Translations under genes and position numbers: made by a program
Shown: piece after piece, positions 46,875 through 57,478 of the stretch
Layout: each line of letters opens with the position of its first letter
Position numbering within the stretch: the first letter of the stretch is position 1
Source: Podaxis mareebaensis
Lineage: Eukaryota > Basidiomycota > Agaricomycetes > Agaricales > Agaricaceae
Assembly (NCBI GenBank): GCA_018524725.1
Contig: JAEUWP010000139.1
Span: 186,001 to 250,000 of the forward strand
Length of the DNA stretch: 64,000 nt
Direction: 5' to 3'
Notes under the pieces: model-generated
What the model saw: the letters and a program-made list of their open reading frames with translations, nothing else
The model's database searches: none
What the model was told of the DNA's origin: nothing

Positions 46875-49800
46875 CTAGCCCTTCTTCTCCTTGTAAAACT
46901 GCCCCAACTGCTTCATCGTTTGACCGAAGCTATCAGGAATGAAAAGTCGGCTTCCGATCCATTTCGGCAACTTCTTTCGGATCGCCGAAGACGCATACCG
47001 TCGATCGAGCAAGATGAGGGATGCCCAATCCCCTTTATGCCGAACCGCGCGCCCTGAGCAACCCAATCAGTTTTCCACCCATGGCTAAATAATTGTGATG
47101 AGATATCCCACCAATGCTCTGATTAACAGCATTCATGCACATATTTTCATACAGCTCGACAGCGGCATCCTTTTGCCCCTTCTCTCTCTTGATCCCCCTC
47201 TTCTCCTCAAGCTGTTTCACGTACTTCAACCGCTCTTTCAGCTCCGGAGATCCTAAATTAGCGAAAGGGAGACCAATGATTATCACCGCCCGAGCTAAGT
47301 CATCGCTAAAGTTCAGTCCCTCAGAAAGCTTGGCTCCTATCACGGCGAAGAGGATGGCACCCTTTTTGTCGAATGGTGGGGAAGCCTGCCGATGGAAGTA
47401 TATTAAGTTGGGACGAGTCCGACCAATGACAAACATAACCCTTACAATTGCAGTGGAATAATCACTCAAAACCCGCTCCACATCAATGGATTCGTCAGGC
47501 TCGAAAAACACCTGGGGTTGATATCAACGTCAAGGAGATTAATTCCTTCAGGAAACGAAGGGACTCACCTCTCGCTTCGCGAAGAACTTCTCCAGCGTTC
47601 CATTCTTTTCCCAAGCGCCTTTCGCAGACCTGAGAAAACTATATGAAGGAAAAAACACGACAACTCCAGCTGGTACGACATTTGCAAAGTTGAGCAGAAT
47701 CTGCCCTAGTTCCGCAATCTACTCCAGAGAAGATCAATCAGAATAGTCTAACAGTTGGGTTGATGTGCTTACCACACTGGGATCGCCCTGTTTGTCCGCC
47801 TTATATTCGAGGTCGTTCCCCCGCGGACTTTTACTTACAACAAGAGCCTGGAGATTCTCTTCGGGGATGATATGACCACAGGAAAAGGTTGTGATGCGTT
47901 CGGGGGACAGGTGATAGAACAGTTGACTGATCACATCAGACATCTTAAGTCGAGGGTTAAAATTGGTGAAAGTCGGCTGTCCAACATACTTACCGGCGAC
48001 ATAGTTCCTCCAGCAAGAACGACGGACCTGGCTTCATCTACAACGTCGAAGAAATCCGGCGCAGGATTCAAAAGCTGGTACTTGATCTCCACTTCTTCTT
48101 GACCTCGTGGGCCCGTGAGGGTAAAGGTCACTCGACCATCTAAAACCGGCGATGAGTCTAACATCAACGGAAACACAACGGATGTCATACCATCATTAGC
48201 ATTTGTTAAAGAGAGCATAAAATCTTCAACGACGTGCAATGGAGGGATTTGCCCTTTTCTAACTTGCCGCATACCGGATTCTAATACACATGGATATACG
48301 CCCCAACTAAAAAGAAAATCATGACCAACCATCGCCGTTTTCGGCTTGTTTTTCAGCATAGCCCGATATCTTGCGTGCGACCTGAGATAGATTAAATACC
48401 ACTGCCATAAGGGAAGAGGGTTTTCCGATTCCTACCTTGCTTTCCTTTAGGTATCGCACCACTTCCAGTAGATTGATACCGGCTGCTTTCCTTCCCATCT
48501 TCTCGAGAAGCTCGGCAACCGTGAGGACGAATGTCTTGTCTAATTTTCCATTCGGCTTAGGTAGCTCCTCGCATCTAGCTTCTTTCCATTGTATTAGGAA
48601 CTTCTTCAATGCATCCAAGATTATCACCAAGCGCTTCAGGTGAACCATGTTGGCTGTTGAAAGCCTCGTGCGAAACTTCGAAACATAAGTGCATACTTGC
48701 TGCAACGAGGTATCTAGGATGCGGTAGGGAAGACGAACAGTGGATAAAGATAGAAGCGTAGGTATCAGATCTCGTCTGGCAGGTAAGTAATTTGTGTGGT
48801 AACAACAAAATAGGCAGCTTACTGTGAGCTTCATCGATGACCACTATCTGATCTTTGAGGTCTATTCCCAGGGCTTCTCTGGCGGACTTCTGAAGCAACA
48901 GGTTGTATGGCAGGGTAACTAACTGATTCAAGGCATGAGGAGCGGAAAATCAAGCGAAGTATCTTCAACGTACTTCTGCTTGGGGAATAGCACGACGGGA
49001 CCCAAAATAAGGGCAAGTTTCTGCCGCCCGCCCCGCTGCCGCTAGATCCTCGATATCTTTCGGCGTCGCCAGTATTTGGTCTCTGAAGTCGATCATCTTA
49101 ATGTCTTCCTCCAACGTTGGTAGATAGGGACAACGCTTGTCGTCCTTTTCTATTGCCAACATGAGCGCGCCGCCAGGAAATAAAATGGCAACGACTTACC
49201 GCTCAGTAGTTCCCTGCAAGCTTCATCCAGATCTCGAGTGTTACTTCGCAGCTTATCATTGATACACAATTGTTTCCGGGAACCCAGAGCGACTGTGCGC
49301 GTTATTATCGAGTCCTCGTTCTCATCAAGGTCTTCTATTCCCCTTTTCTGCGGTACGGATGAAGTTTGCTGTTGGCCGATTGGATGGAGATTTTTGACAG
49401 AAACCACCCGTGATAATTTGAGCTTCCGTAGCTCAGGAAGAACCTGTGAAAGTTGGGAATGGGTTCGTGAAGCATAGTAGATCTTTGTACATGTCAATTC
49501 CTCCACATCATCATGCCCAGGCCGCGCTGGTCCGTCCACTCTAGGACAATATATCAGTCCAAAAGCCCGAGAATTTTACAAAGAACATACTTGTTCATCA
49601 ATGCTCGTAACGCAGGGGAAATATACATCTCATCCTCGCCTCTGTTGTCGCGGTCATCGTCAGGCAAGAAACGATCGTCGTCTTCATCTTCAGTAGTTTC
49701 CCTCTTCCTTCCGTCTCTCAAATTTCCATCACCCCATTTCTGAACCATATTCAGTTCAAGCCAAAAATAAGGAACCAATTATCCGTACCGGCCTTTTCAA

Positions 49801-50289
49801 CACCCGCGCGCGAGCCATGCGCCGCAAAGACTCCTCTCTCTTGCGGGCAGCCAACAACCTTTCTTGATACGCTTTTTCATCGGCTTCCAGTTGGCTCCTT
49901 ATCCTCTCTCTTGTTTGCTCGATCACCCAGTCCTTCACTAATCAACATTAGTGACCGCAATCGACAGATTCAAGACACAGCAACCATTTGTCGTATTCTC
50001 GTCGCCGAGCATTTCCTTCATTTTCCCCTTTCGAGCGCGGTTCTTCTCGTCTTCCAGCCAGGTCAATGCAGCAGTCAGAAGACTCAGAGTTTTGCCCTGT
50101 TCATGCCCTCAGGATATACAACGATAGCTCGACGCGCCTACTTACAGTTCCCGTGGGAGACTCTACGATGGTGATAGCCCGATTTTCAATAACTTCATAG
50201 AGATGACGCATAAGGTCGGTTTGGATAGAGTATGGAGGGTCATATGGGAATGCAGGAAATGTGTCAGGTGTCTGAAGATGGAGAGCCAT
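46875..50289 (-). CDS. CHL1/DDX11-like iron-sulfur DNA helicase
   Basis: Superfamily 2 DNA helicase for sister-chromatid cohesion and replication-fork repair. Fifteen exons: 50289-50146, 50096-49985, 49937-49789, 49739-49591, 49540-49200, 49149-48974, 48922-48823, 48770-48436, 48381-48330, 48280-47994, 47943-47773, 47718-47569, 47511-47446, 47385-47112 and 47053-46875, giving 894 residues. Walker A is VESPTGTGKT across the first intron; IYYASRTHSQL is motif Ia; four cysteines for the Fe-S cluster lie in LCIND, EACREL, RCPYL and TCPYFG. The DEAH box is VVIDEAHN across an intron at about residue 390. The later motifs GAKLSEGLNFSD and QSIGRAVRH (motif VI, again rebuilt by splicing) are intact. 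The arch insertion with SQLEADEKAYQERLL separates CHL1 from FANCJ and XPD. Confidence 0.92.
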
Positions 50290-50333
50290 AAGTTATACCT
50301 CCTCTCCAGGACACGCCGGTGTAATTTGGCTAA

Positions 50334-50344
50334 GACGTCACGTG
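50334..50344. promoter_or_regulatory. Overlapping CRE and E-box GACGTCACGTG upstream of CHL1
   Basis: ACGTCA and CACGTG overlap in an 11-base element 45-55 bases before the CHL1 ATG. It unites the two motif types found upstream of NUD1, VIP1 and the YEA4-like gene. Confidence 0.4.
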
Positions 50345-51003
50345 CACCGTGGATTAGACCATGACATCACGATGTAGGCTTTGCGTAAGGATCTGGACAT
50401 GGAGATAATACCCGAGGAGAACGAAACCACCCAAGAGGCAAACACAAAAGGGGGTGCGTGCGTGCACACCAGAAATCAAAAAGGGTACAAAAGCTGATCA
50501 GTCGAAGGAAGAGCTGGAATTGCATGCAGGCGCACAGGCTAATGACATACGTAAGCCACTAGACAATAGATATCGGCCAAAGACCAGGGAAGAAGCAACG
50601 AGGAGATGGGAGGAAGGAAACAGAACAGCAGGCAGGAAGACATGCAACAACCCCATAAATACGAAGGCATCTAGGAGCGGCAATGATCACCACAACCCTT
50701 GCTTCCGAGAATAAACCTTGATATAGGTCCATAAACTAAGAAGCTAACACCTCTGATTACCCATCGGGGCTTATCCTGCCGCCCACGGACTTTTCCTGGT
50801 CAACGATGTTGTTACACACAAAACAATACAATCGAAACACTCCTCCTGGAATTTGCGTATGGAAATCCTGTCCGGTCGTCCAGCCGTCATAAGAGTCACG
50901 GTGGGATGGTCATGAAAAATCGATGCAACGAGGCATGTCTCTAGGCATAAGGTTCCCTCCGCCTCGAATCAGGACCTTCATCGTCGCCCGACGGATCACT
51001 GCC
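50345..51003. other. Intergenic between CHL1 start and YPD1 stop
   Basis: About 660 bases holding the distal CHL1 promoter and YPD1 3' end. Read on the minus strand it is pyrimidine-rich at 50590-50640. A plus-strand frame at 50454-50714 is highly charged but has no recognisable motif, and is probably chance. Confidence 0.45.
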
Positions 51004-51843
51004 TCAAGACGACAGAGAGTCGTAGTAGTTCTTCAACCATTTCTCCGCTGCCATGTATTCCTCCTTCACCTGTTTCAGGAGCTTTTCGATGCGCTCCAGG
51101 GCGTCTTTGCTCGTAAGGGTACCTCCAACCTCCTCATCGCGCAACTGACCATAATGCTGCATCTTCTCGCACGAATCCTGCACCTTGCGGACTCCCAGGG
51201 CAGCGGAAGAGCCCTTCAGGAAATGCCCCAGAGATGAGAGTTCTGTTAGATTCTTCTCCTTCCTGTGAAAAGACCTAGATGAAATCGGATAGCGACGCAG
51301 AAATGATCAATTTGCACGTACAGCGCTGCATCCATAGACTGGAAGGTACTCTCCGCTTGCGTGAAAAACGCCCATACCATTTCTCGCGAGAAATCACCGT
51401 CATCGTCGTCCAGTTCGAGTAATTGCTGGAAGGTCTCCATATCAATGATACCATCCTAAATGAAGGAAGTATTAGGGAACACGGAGAAACTGGTCAGTAA
51501 GTCCCCACATAACTATGGTGACGCCACTCACCCCTTCCTTACCGCTCGCTTCAGTTTTCTTCTTAGCCTCAGAGCCAGATTCACCTCTGGGATCAGGTTC
51601 AGACTGCGGTTCAGGACTAGCTTTGGACCCGGAAGGCGGCCCAGGTTTGGATTTGGGTTCAGGAGGTGGACTAGGAGGAAGGACAGGCTTTGGTGTAGAG
51701 GGCACGGATGATGCTGGCGAGGTGATGGGCTTGGTATCGGGAAGCTTGTTGTAGGGAGGGGGACTCCGTCTCCTGGAAGGGACGGGCTCATCGAGGAGAG
51801 AGGAGATTGGGACGGGCCTCGGACGCTCGGCGGTGGCAGGCAT
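51004..51843 (-). CDS. YPD1-like histidine phosphotransfer protein
   Basis: Phosphorelay intermediate that carries phosphate from hybrid histidine kinases to the Ssk1 and Skn7 response regulators of the osmotic/oxidative stress pathway. Exons 51843-51532, 51455-51322 and 51262-51004 give 234 residues. The HPt four-helix bundle occupies about residues 105-234. The phosphorylated residue is His162 in LGHFLKGSSAALGV, followed by KVQDSCEKMQHYG and a final helix with EEYMAAEKWLKNYY. Yeast Ypd1 is about 167 residues; the extra N-terminal hundred residues here are Pro/Ser/Glu-rich and look disordered. The ATG at 51843 is the first available, with no in-frame Met before the HPt domain until IIDMETF, so a short form starting there is possible. 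Confidence 0.92.
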
Positions 51844-52169
51844 TGAGCGGGTGGGTGGCAGAAGGAGAGTGACCTTGGAAGGAAATACGAAATGGCAGAG
51901 AATGAGGATTGATTATCAACAGCAAACAACTCTCTCAGCGGTCCGCCTCTATACGGTTCTACTTCGGTTCCTGCCGCCCATCCGTCACACCCTCCGTTTC
52001 CATGTCACAAAGACGTCATCTCCATGTCCCATGTGATCAGCGCCTCTCCAATATGGCATCCTGTGACGCTTCTGTCACCCTCGAGTCACTCTACCAATCG
52101 GACAACGTGACTACTATACATGGCTACTAAACTCACACCCCGCCCGTCCCGCCTCCGGCTCCGACGGCC
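51844..52169. other. YPD1 promoter region
   Basis: A 326-base space with several TGAC-type half sites on both strands, including GACGTCAT at 52012-52019 and TGTGACG near 52070. These fit ATF/CREB bZIP binding, which would suit a stress-relay gene. Confidence 0.45.
52012..52019. promoter_or_regulatory. CRE-like GACGTCAT upstream of YPD1
   Basis: Lies about 170 bases before the YPD1 start. ATF-type factors act downstream of the Hog1/Sty1 MAP kinase in fungi, so such a site here would be a feedback candidate. Motif match only. Confidence 0.35.
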
Positions 52170-54255
52170 TCACACTATCCCTTTCGCACGCAGATCTGCT
52201 ATACGCTCCGCCGAGTAGCCTAGCTCCTCCAACACCTAGCTCGCAGATGAGTTCATTCCTCTCTCCACAGCACCGCGACGCCACCCACCTCGTTTGTATG
52301 CTCCGACAGCCACGGTGGTGGTCGACGCACGGGCATTTTTCGGCCATCGTATGAAACCGCCGGCGCAACCAACTTAATCTTGCCGGCACGGGGATGCTGT
52401 CGCCCGACAGTTAATATAGGTAACCCGCAATCGTTTTGATCTACTCACCCCCACCTCCACGGTTACTTGGCGCGCAACTGCCTAAAATAATCCCACCCCA
52501 ATCAGTAAAATTCATGTCTTCTACTCCACGTTGCTTATAGGGTGCACCCTCACCTGCGGGTGCTCAAAGGTTTGCTGGACATTGTTGATAGGTCCAAATG
52601 GTATCCTATCGACCCTTGACATCAGCAAATAGAACGACGAAAGAGGGTTTTAATGACAGCATCTGAAGCGATTTGAGTCCCTCCATGTGCAGAAAAATTA
52701 CACGTACCCGAGTCCCGTGAGTTTTTGGAGCCAATAGTCACGATTGTGTTGTATCAGTTTATCTGAGATGATTTTTATGAGCTCCGTCCGATTTCTGACC
52801 CTCACATCGTTGCTCATGAACCTGGGATCAGTAGAAAGTGACGGGTCTTCCAGCACCTTTTCGGCTAGGAGTTTGAACTAAAAACGCCGGTAAGCCGATG
52901 GAAGTGAGCATACGATTGGTCCGAAGATTCAAGCGATTGGCGTCACAGGGTGAAGAACATTCGCTGAATCAATAATTTGACCCTTGATAGTGATATGTCG
53001 ACAAACCTGCTTGTTATTGCCTGCGCCGATCATTAGGAAACCGTCCTGGCATGGGAACACTTGATAGGGTACGACAGATGGATGCGCAGTCCCATGACGT
53101 GAAGCCTCCTGTCCCGCAATAAGATAATTAGAGGCAATGTTTGCAAGACCTGCTATCTGTCACATTTAGTTTGTCATAATGAGTGTATTTCCACGTAAAG
53201 AGGCTGCACAAAATACCTGGGTCTCAAATAAATTGCAATCAATCCAGACACCCTTTCCAGTTTGCTGGCGTGACAGAAGGCCCGCCATGATGGCGCCATG
53301 GGCATAGAGGCCTGTGGCAATATCCGTCGCTGCCACACCGACTTTGACTGGCGGACGGTCCGATTCTCCTGTGCTAGGCCATTCGCGGAATGTAAATCAG
53401 TCATCTTGACGTTCAAGATAATGAGTAGAAGCATTGTTTGAGCTCACATGTGCATGAGCCCTGCCTCTGCTTCAATGATCACGTCGTAACCAGGGGCTTC
53501 CCGGTATGGCCCTGTTTGACCATAACCTGTGAAGAGCAATCCGTCGCGGCTAGTCCATAGAAAGAGACGGATAATGAAAGATACCTGTAATAGACGCATA
53601 AATTAACTGGTCATTGATCTTCTTGCAGTCTTCCCAGCCCAGACCCATGGTCGCCAGCTTCCCAGACACGAAATTCTCGACTAATACGTCGGATCGTTTC
53701 ACCAGTTCCCGAATTATTTCAAGGCCTTCGGGCGTCTTAAAGTTAACAGTTATGGAACGTTTGTTACGGTTGATGGCAAGGAAGTAAGCTGATTCAGGGG
53801 GGAGGTGGCTCGATGCGGCCGGCGCGTCATCCGCAAGAGGCGCAGAAGGTGGATGCCATGCGCCTGGACACGCTTCAGCAACCAGATCGACAGGTAGGGA
53901 ACGCAAACTCACGCGTATCATCGCCTCGAGTGACTTCCTCGACCTTGATAACATCAGCTCCTAAGTCCGCCAAAAGCATAGTCGCGGTAGGTCCAGCCAA
54001 CACGCGCGTCAAATCCAGAATCTTGACACCCTTAAGAGGCGGGGGTATTCCAGGTCCATAGGGATACGCGTTGTGAGATGGTGGTGGAGAACCAGAAGCA
54101 GTTTCATAATGCTTCACATGGCACGACTTTGATAACCAGATGCTCGTACCCAGGACAGCTCGCCTTGGAATCATCCCCACCGAACTGGGTCTCGCCGTGC
54201 AAGCAAGCAGAGGCAACATGACTCGTCGCGTCCAAGAAACCGTGGAAACTGACAT
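52170..54255 (-). CDS. Class III (CaiB/BaiF, SUGCT-like) CoA-transferase, probably mitochondrial
   Basis: Moves CoA between dicarboxylic acids such as succinate and glutarate, or related C5-C6 acids. Ten exons: 54255-53913, 53863-53585, 53526-53448, 53373-53217, 53156-53007, 52877-52708, 52605-52554, 52481-52449, 52396-52289 and 52235-52170, giving 478 residues. The first 50 residues are rich in Arg, Ser and hydrophobics with few acids, fitting a mitochondrial presequence. Then come [31 protein letters not shown], the GDDTR/AWHPP turn across intron 1, [34 protein letters not shown] (its Asp is probably the catalytic residue), [10 protein letters not shown] and IPFGPINNV. The tail has [16 protein letters not shown] and ends in LRAKGIV. 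Closest in plan to mammalian SUGCT; the true acid substrate is not visible from sequence. Confidence 0.9.
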
Positions 54256-54833
54256 TCCCTCCCGAGGGCGGCACTTGAGAAGGTCATCCGGAGCAGGTCC
54301 GGTATCTTCAGGAGCCGGTCATATTGACGGAGTCGGATGGACTTCTCACATCAAGGCTCGTCGCCACAAACAACCCGCTCCGGTCAACCAACATAAGCCG
54401 CTTGCTTTATTCGCGAGGAGGATTGCGAAATGCTGACGATGCTGCGACAGGCTCTCCACACAGAAGATTGTATTACTCGCTTTTACACGACTAGCAGCAC
54501 AAGCTGAGGCAGCAGGCCTCAACGAAATGAAGAAAAGGAAAGGCAGCGGATGACGACTTGTCGTGACGGGTACACAGACTTTGGATAGTCTCTAATAAAA
54601 GATACTCGACTCGGACCTCTCCAGACCCTCCGGACTGCGTCGCAGATTCTCCTTATATTCTCGTAATTCTTGCCAAACCTCCATCAGGCAATTGCGATCC
54701 TCTGATCTTCCCTGTTAACATTGGCGATCTCATATTCCTCAACACACTGGCTATGGCAAATACCCGGGAGCGAAACACGTCCGGAAAACTTATAAGGCAA
54801 CTTCAGCGAAGGCTTATCAGCGACTTTCAATCC

Positions 54834-55109
54834 TCACCGTTGTAGTTCGTTCTTTATCGCAGGAAGCCAAGTGTGTATATCCTCCAGGATGCGGCAGTTA
54901 GAACATGGAACTCGTGGATCTGGAGTGCCCCTTCGGGCCAGCAGGTCCTTGAACTCCCCAGTGACAGGCAATGAAGGAAAGCTTAACTCCACTGCAACGT
55001 GTTCTTCAACTTCTTGAACAAGATATCTTACAGTCCCTCGAGGCTGGCCTCCTGCAACCTGCCATGAAACTCGGAACAACATCAAGCCACGTCTAATGCC
55101 CAGTACCAA
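54834..55109 (-). other. Orphan reading frame, possible terminal exon
   Basis: Open for 91 codons with a likely Met start about 10 codons in. Composition is protein-like (VEEHVAVELSFPSLPVTGEF, then GTPDPRVPCSNC and a Trp-containing end). The family is not recognised. It could be a last exon, a relic or chance. Confidence 0.2.
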
Positions 55110-56205
55110 TACTCATTTCGATCGTATGCTACGGGCTTCCTGAAGACACTGGCGACGATTGCTGGACGCGAGGACGGAGAATGGCGAGGTTTCAGCTAGC
55201 GCCACTGACTTGTATCAGTCGAGCTCAATTCAGTTCCACTGAATAATCACTGCCGTCGTTCCAGCAGCGGAAATATTGGTTACCCTTCTTCTATTTTTTG
55301 CTCCAGATGTTGCCGGTAATGTTTTCCTGAGAGGCGCACATGTTCACCAGGTGTTACGCCTTCGGCGGCCGCAAAAACGTCCTAGTCGTTAATCATGGGT
55401 CGTTCGCCACTGGTCTATGGAGCAGCTGGGCCTTAGCTTTCCTGGTTTTTGTATTTCGCTAGGGAACAGATCTATAACAAGTATGTTATTGCTTCCGATG
55501 TTCGTGTGGTCAAAGCATTCGATAGGTTAGTTCCACATCATGCATGCAATACCTATCGTGTCACATCCCCAACAGTTATTGACGCCTTGTGCTCTGAGCG
55601 CCGATGCTGACGTATTTAAATCACCAAGGGTCCCTGACTGTACCACTAACTCGACGATACACGGACAAACCTCCCGAACCTTCCGACGGCGTACCTTGCA
55701 CGACACCAATCTCCTCATCGCTTGCGAATAGCCAATGTTCACATGTACACATTGGAGCTCCATATTACGTGCCCTTTTCTGTAGCCCGAGCTGAAGAAGA
55801 CGAAAAAACGTACACCTCATAGATGACATCACACACCATCCATCGTGGATAGCAAGTGCCTTTCAAATGAACCCTTGTCGAAAACGATTGGCTCGACCAC
55901 CTCCACTCTTCCTTTCTCCCGAAGCCGTCTATGGCTCCATGGACCCCCTTCTTCACCATTTCTGTCCCCCATCTTACGAATGAATCCTGTCTTCGCGTGG
56001 TTGTCGGCACCATTGTCTATCTTCAATTTCATTTAAAATCCACCCCCCAAGACCCAAGGCAACCACTTTTAGGCGACAACACTTGCGTGAGACTGTTTTA
56101 GATTTTATGTCAACAAAACGCTGATCTTCCCTACGGCCAATTTGGTTTCTTTTCCACCACAGTGGGCCAGATATACACCTCCCGAGATCGGGCGCGGTCA
56201 CAGCT

Positions 56206-56685
56206 TTAAGCTCCCGGATGCTTGTGACTGGTCTTCCTTTGGCCAAGCGGTGAAGACGATGCTATGACGGTATAGTACAAAAGCACCTCCTGCTTCTCCA
56301 AATTAATGATCGAGATTGGTGGTGTCGTGGATGTCGAGAAGCTTAGAACGAGGCTGATCCCCGCATCCGTCTCTGTCATTGATTCCTGGGGCCGGACAAC
56401 AGTGGTCTGACCGTTCACGCAAGCGCATGGAGATGTGTTGAGAACAATGCATCCAATGCCCAGACAGCTTGTTCGATCTGTTCGAAGCAGCTTAAGACGG
56501 TTACGTGTGCATACTACTTGAACACGGCCGTCTTGTTTCACAAATATTCGAGATGCACCTGTCGAACTTGTTCCTACCGCACGGATATGCTGTTCACTCG
56601 TCCTTGATTTGGTGGTATTCCCTGCACTGCCCGTCAAGAGGTTTGCTTTAGGGGACGAATATGGAACAATGGGTCTTCGCCCCAA
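56206..56685 (-). other. Orphan reading frame of 159 codons
   Basis: The longest unexplained open frame in the gene-poor spaces outside gene shadows. It contains a Cys pair region (GIGCIVLNTSPCACVNG) and a hydrophobic beta-like segment (ISIINLEKQEVLLYYTV). The first codon is not ATG in my reading of its neighbourhood, and no family is recognised. Confidence 0.25.
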
Positions 56686-57003
56686 CGTCTATCATTGCAA
56701 TACACGTTTTAAGGATATGAGGTGACATGTAATTCTTGCATTTTGCCTCGTGTGGCGAGTCTCTTGCTCGTGGTATGGAAGAAGTAAGCAGTATTAATTG
56801 AGGACCAATAGACTACATGTAATTACGAAGGTGACAAAAGGCAAGGAATTTGACGTTAAGAAAACGAATAGCCGTCCTTGCAATAGCAGTGAATGCAGGT
56901 GACAACGGTCTTAGTGTATCTGTTAACCTAGGCAACTGTGGGCACTATCAAGCGAACTTGGCGGCGACTGCAACAAAAGACCAGTGTTAACCTATTGCTC
57001 GTT

Positions 57004-57279
57004 TCAGACAGTAGCTCCAAGGTAGGCGAGACCCACAGGTGTAATACGAGGCTGTTCTTCGGTAGGCGAGGATCCCGAACGTAGAGATAGCGTTTTCAAT
57101 GGCACTATAGATGGTATTTGCTTGGTTTCTTCTTTTACTAAAGGTGTATGGAGGAGGAGGGTGAGGGTCTCGGCTACATTGCTGAGATATGAATTTGATG
57201 GTGAAGTCGACGGCATGGCCAACCAGACAACGAGGCTACAAGCCCTGAGTGGTCGCAGCGACTGTTCAAGAGGTCACTG
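57004..57279 (-). other. Orphan reading frame near the dehydrogenase promoter
   Basis: Open upstream of the Met at about 57186 with a hydrophobic start (SLVVWLAMPS) followed by SYLSNVAETLTLLLHTPLV and ending in GLAYLGATV. It may be a terminal exon of an unresolved gene or a relic. The family is not recognised. Confidence 0.2.
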
Positions 57280-57478
57280 GGCGCCGTTCACTGGGTATAT
57301 CGGTGTCCTGGAGCTCCCAAACCGTGGATATTTACATCTCATGTTCTAGGAGGTTCCAAGTGGGACCTGTTTCACAGTGCGTGGATGATATCACCTGACG
57401 AAAGGACACACTGCCATAGCGATCGATCTCGGGTCGATCTATAACTCCTGCCCCTCCTATACAGTATTTACGGTAGGC

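Larger units (their letters stand above)
54256..57478. other. Gene-poor spacer with short orphan frames
   Basis: A 3.2 kb space between the divergent CoA-transferase and dehydrogenase genes. Three minus-strand frames (54834-55109, 56206-56685, 57004-57279) have protein-like composition and are listed separately. I could not join them or recognise them. Confidence 0.5.

Noticed and set aside
34262..50289. DPB3, DDB1 and CHL1 as a genome-maintenance gene cluster
   Set aside because: Fungal housekeeping genes of unrelated roles lie between them, and eukaryotic clusters of this kind are rare; chance synteny is the simpler view.
50454..50714. Charged plus-strand frame between CHL1 and YPD1
   Set aside because: No conserved motif, no matching splice structure, and it lies where the 3' region of YPD1 is expected on the other strand.
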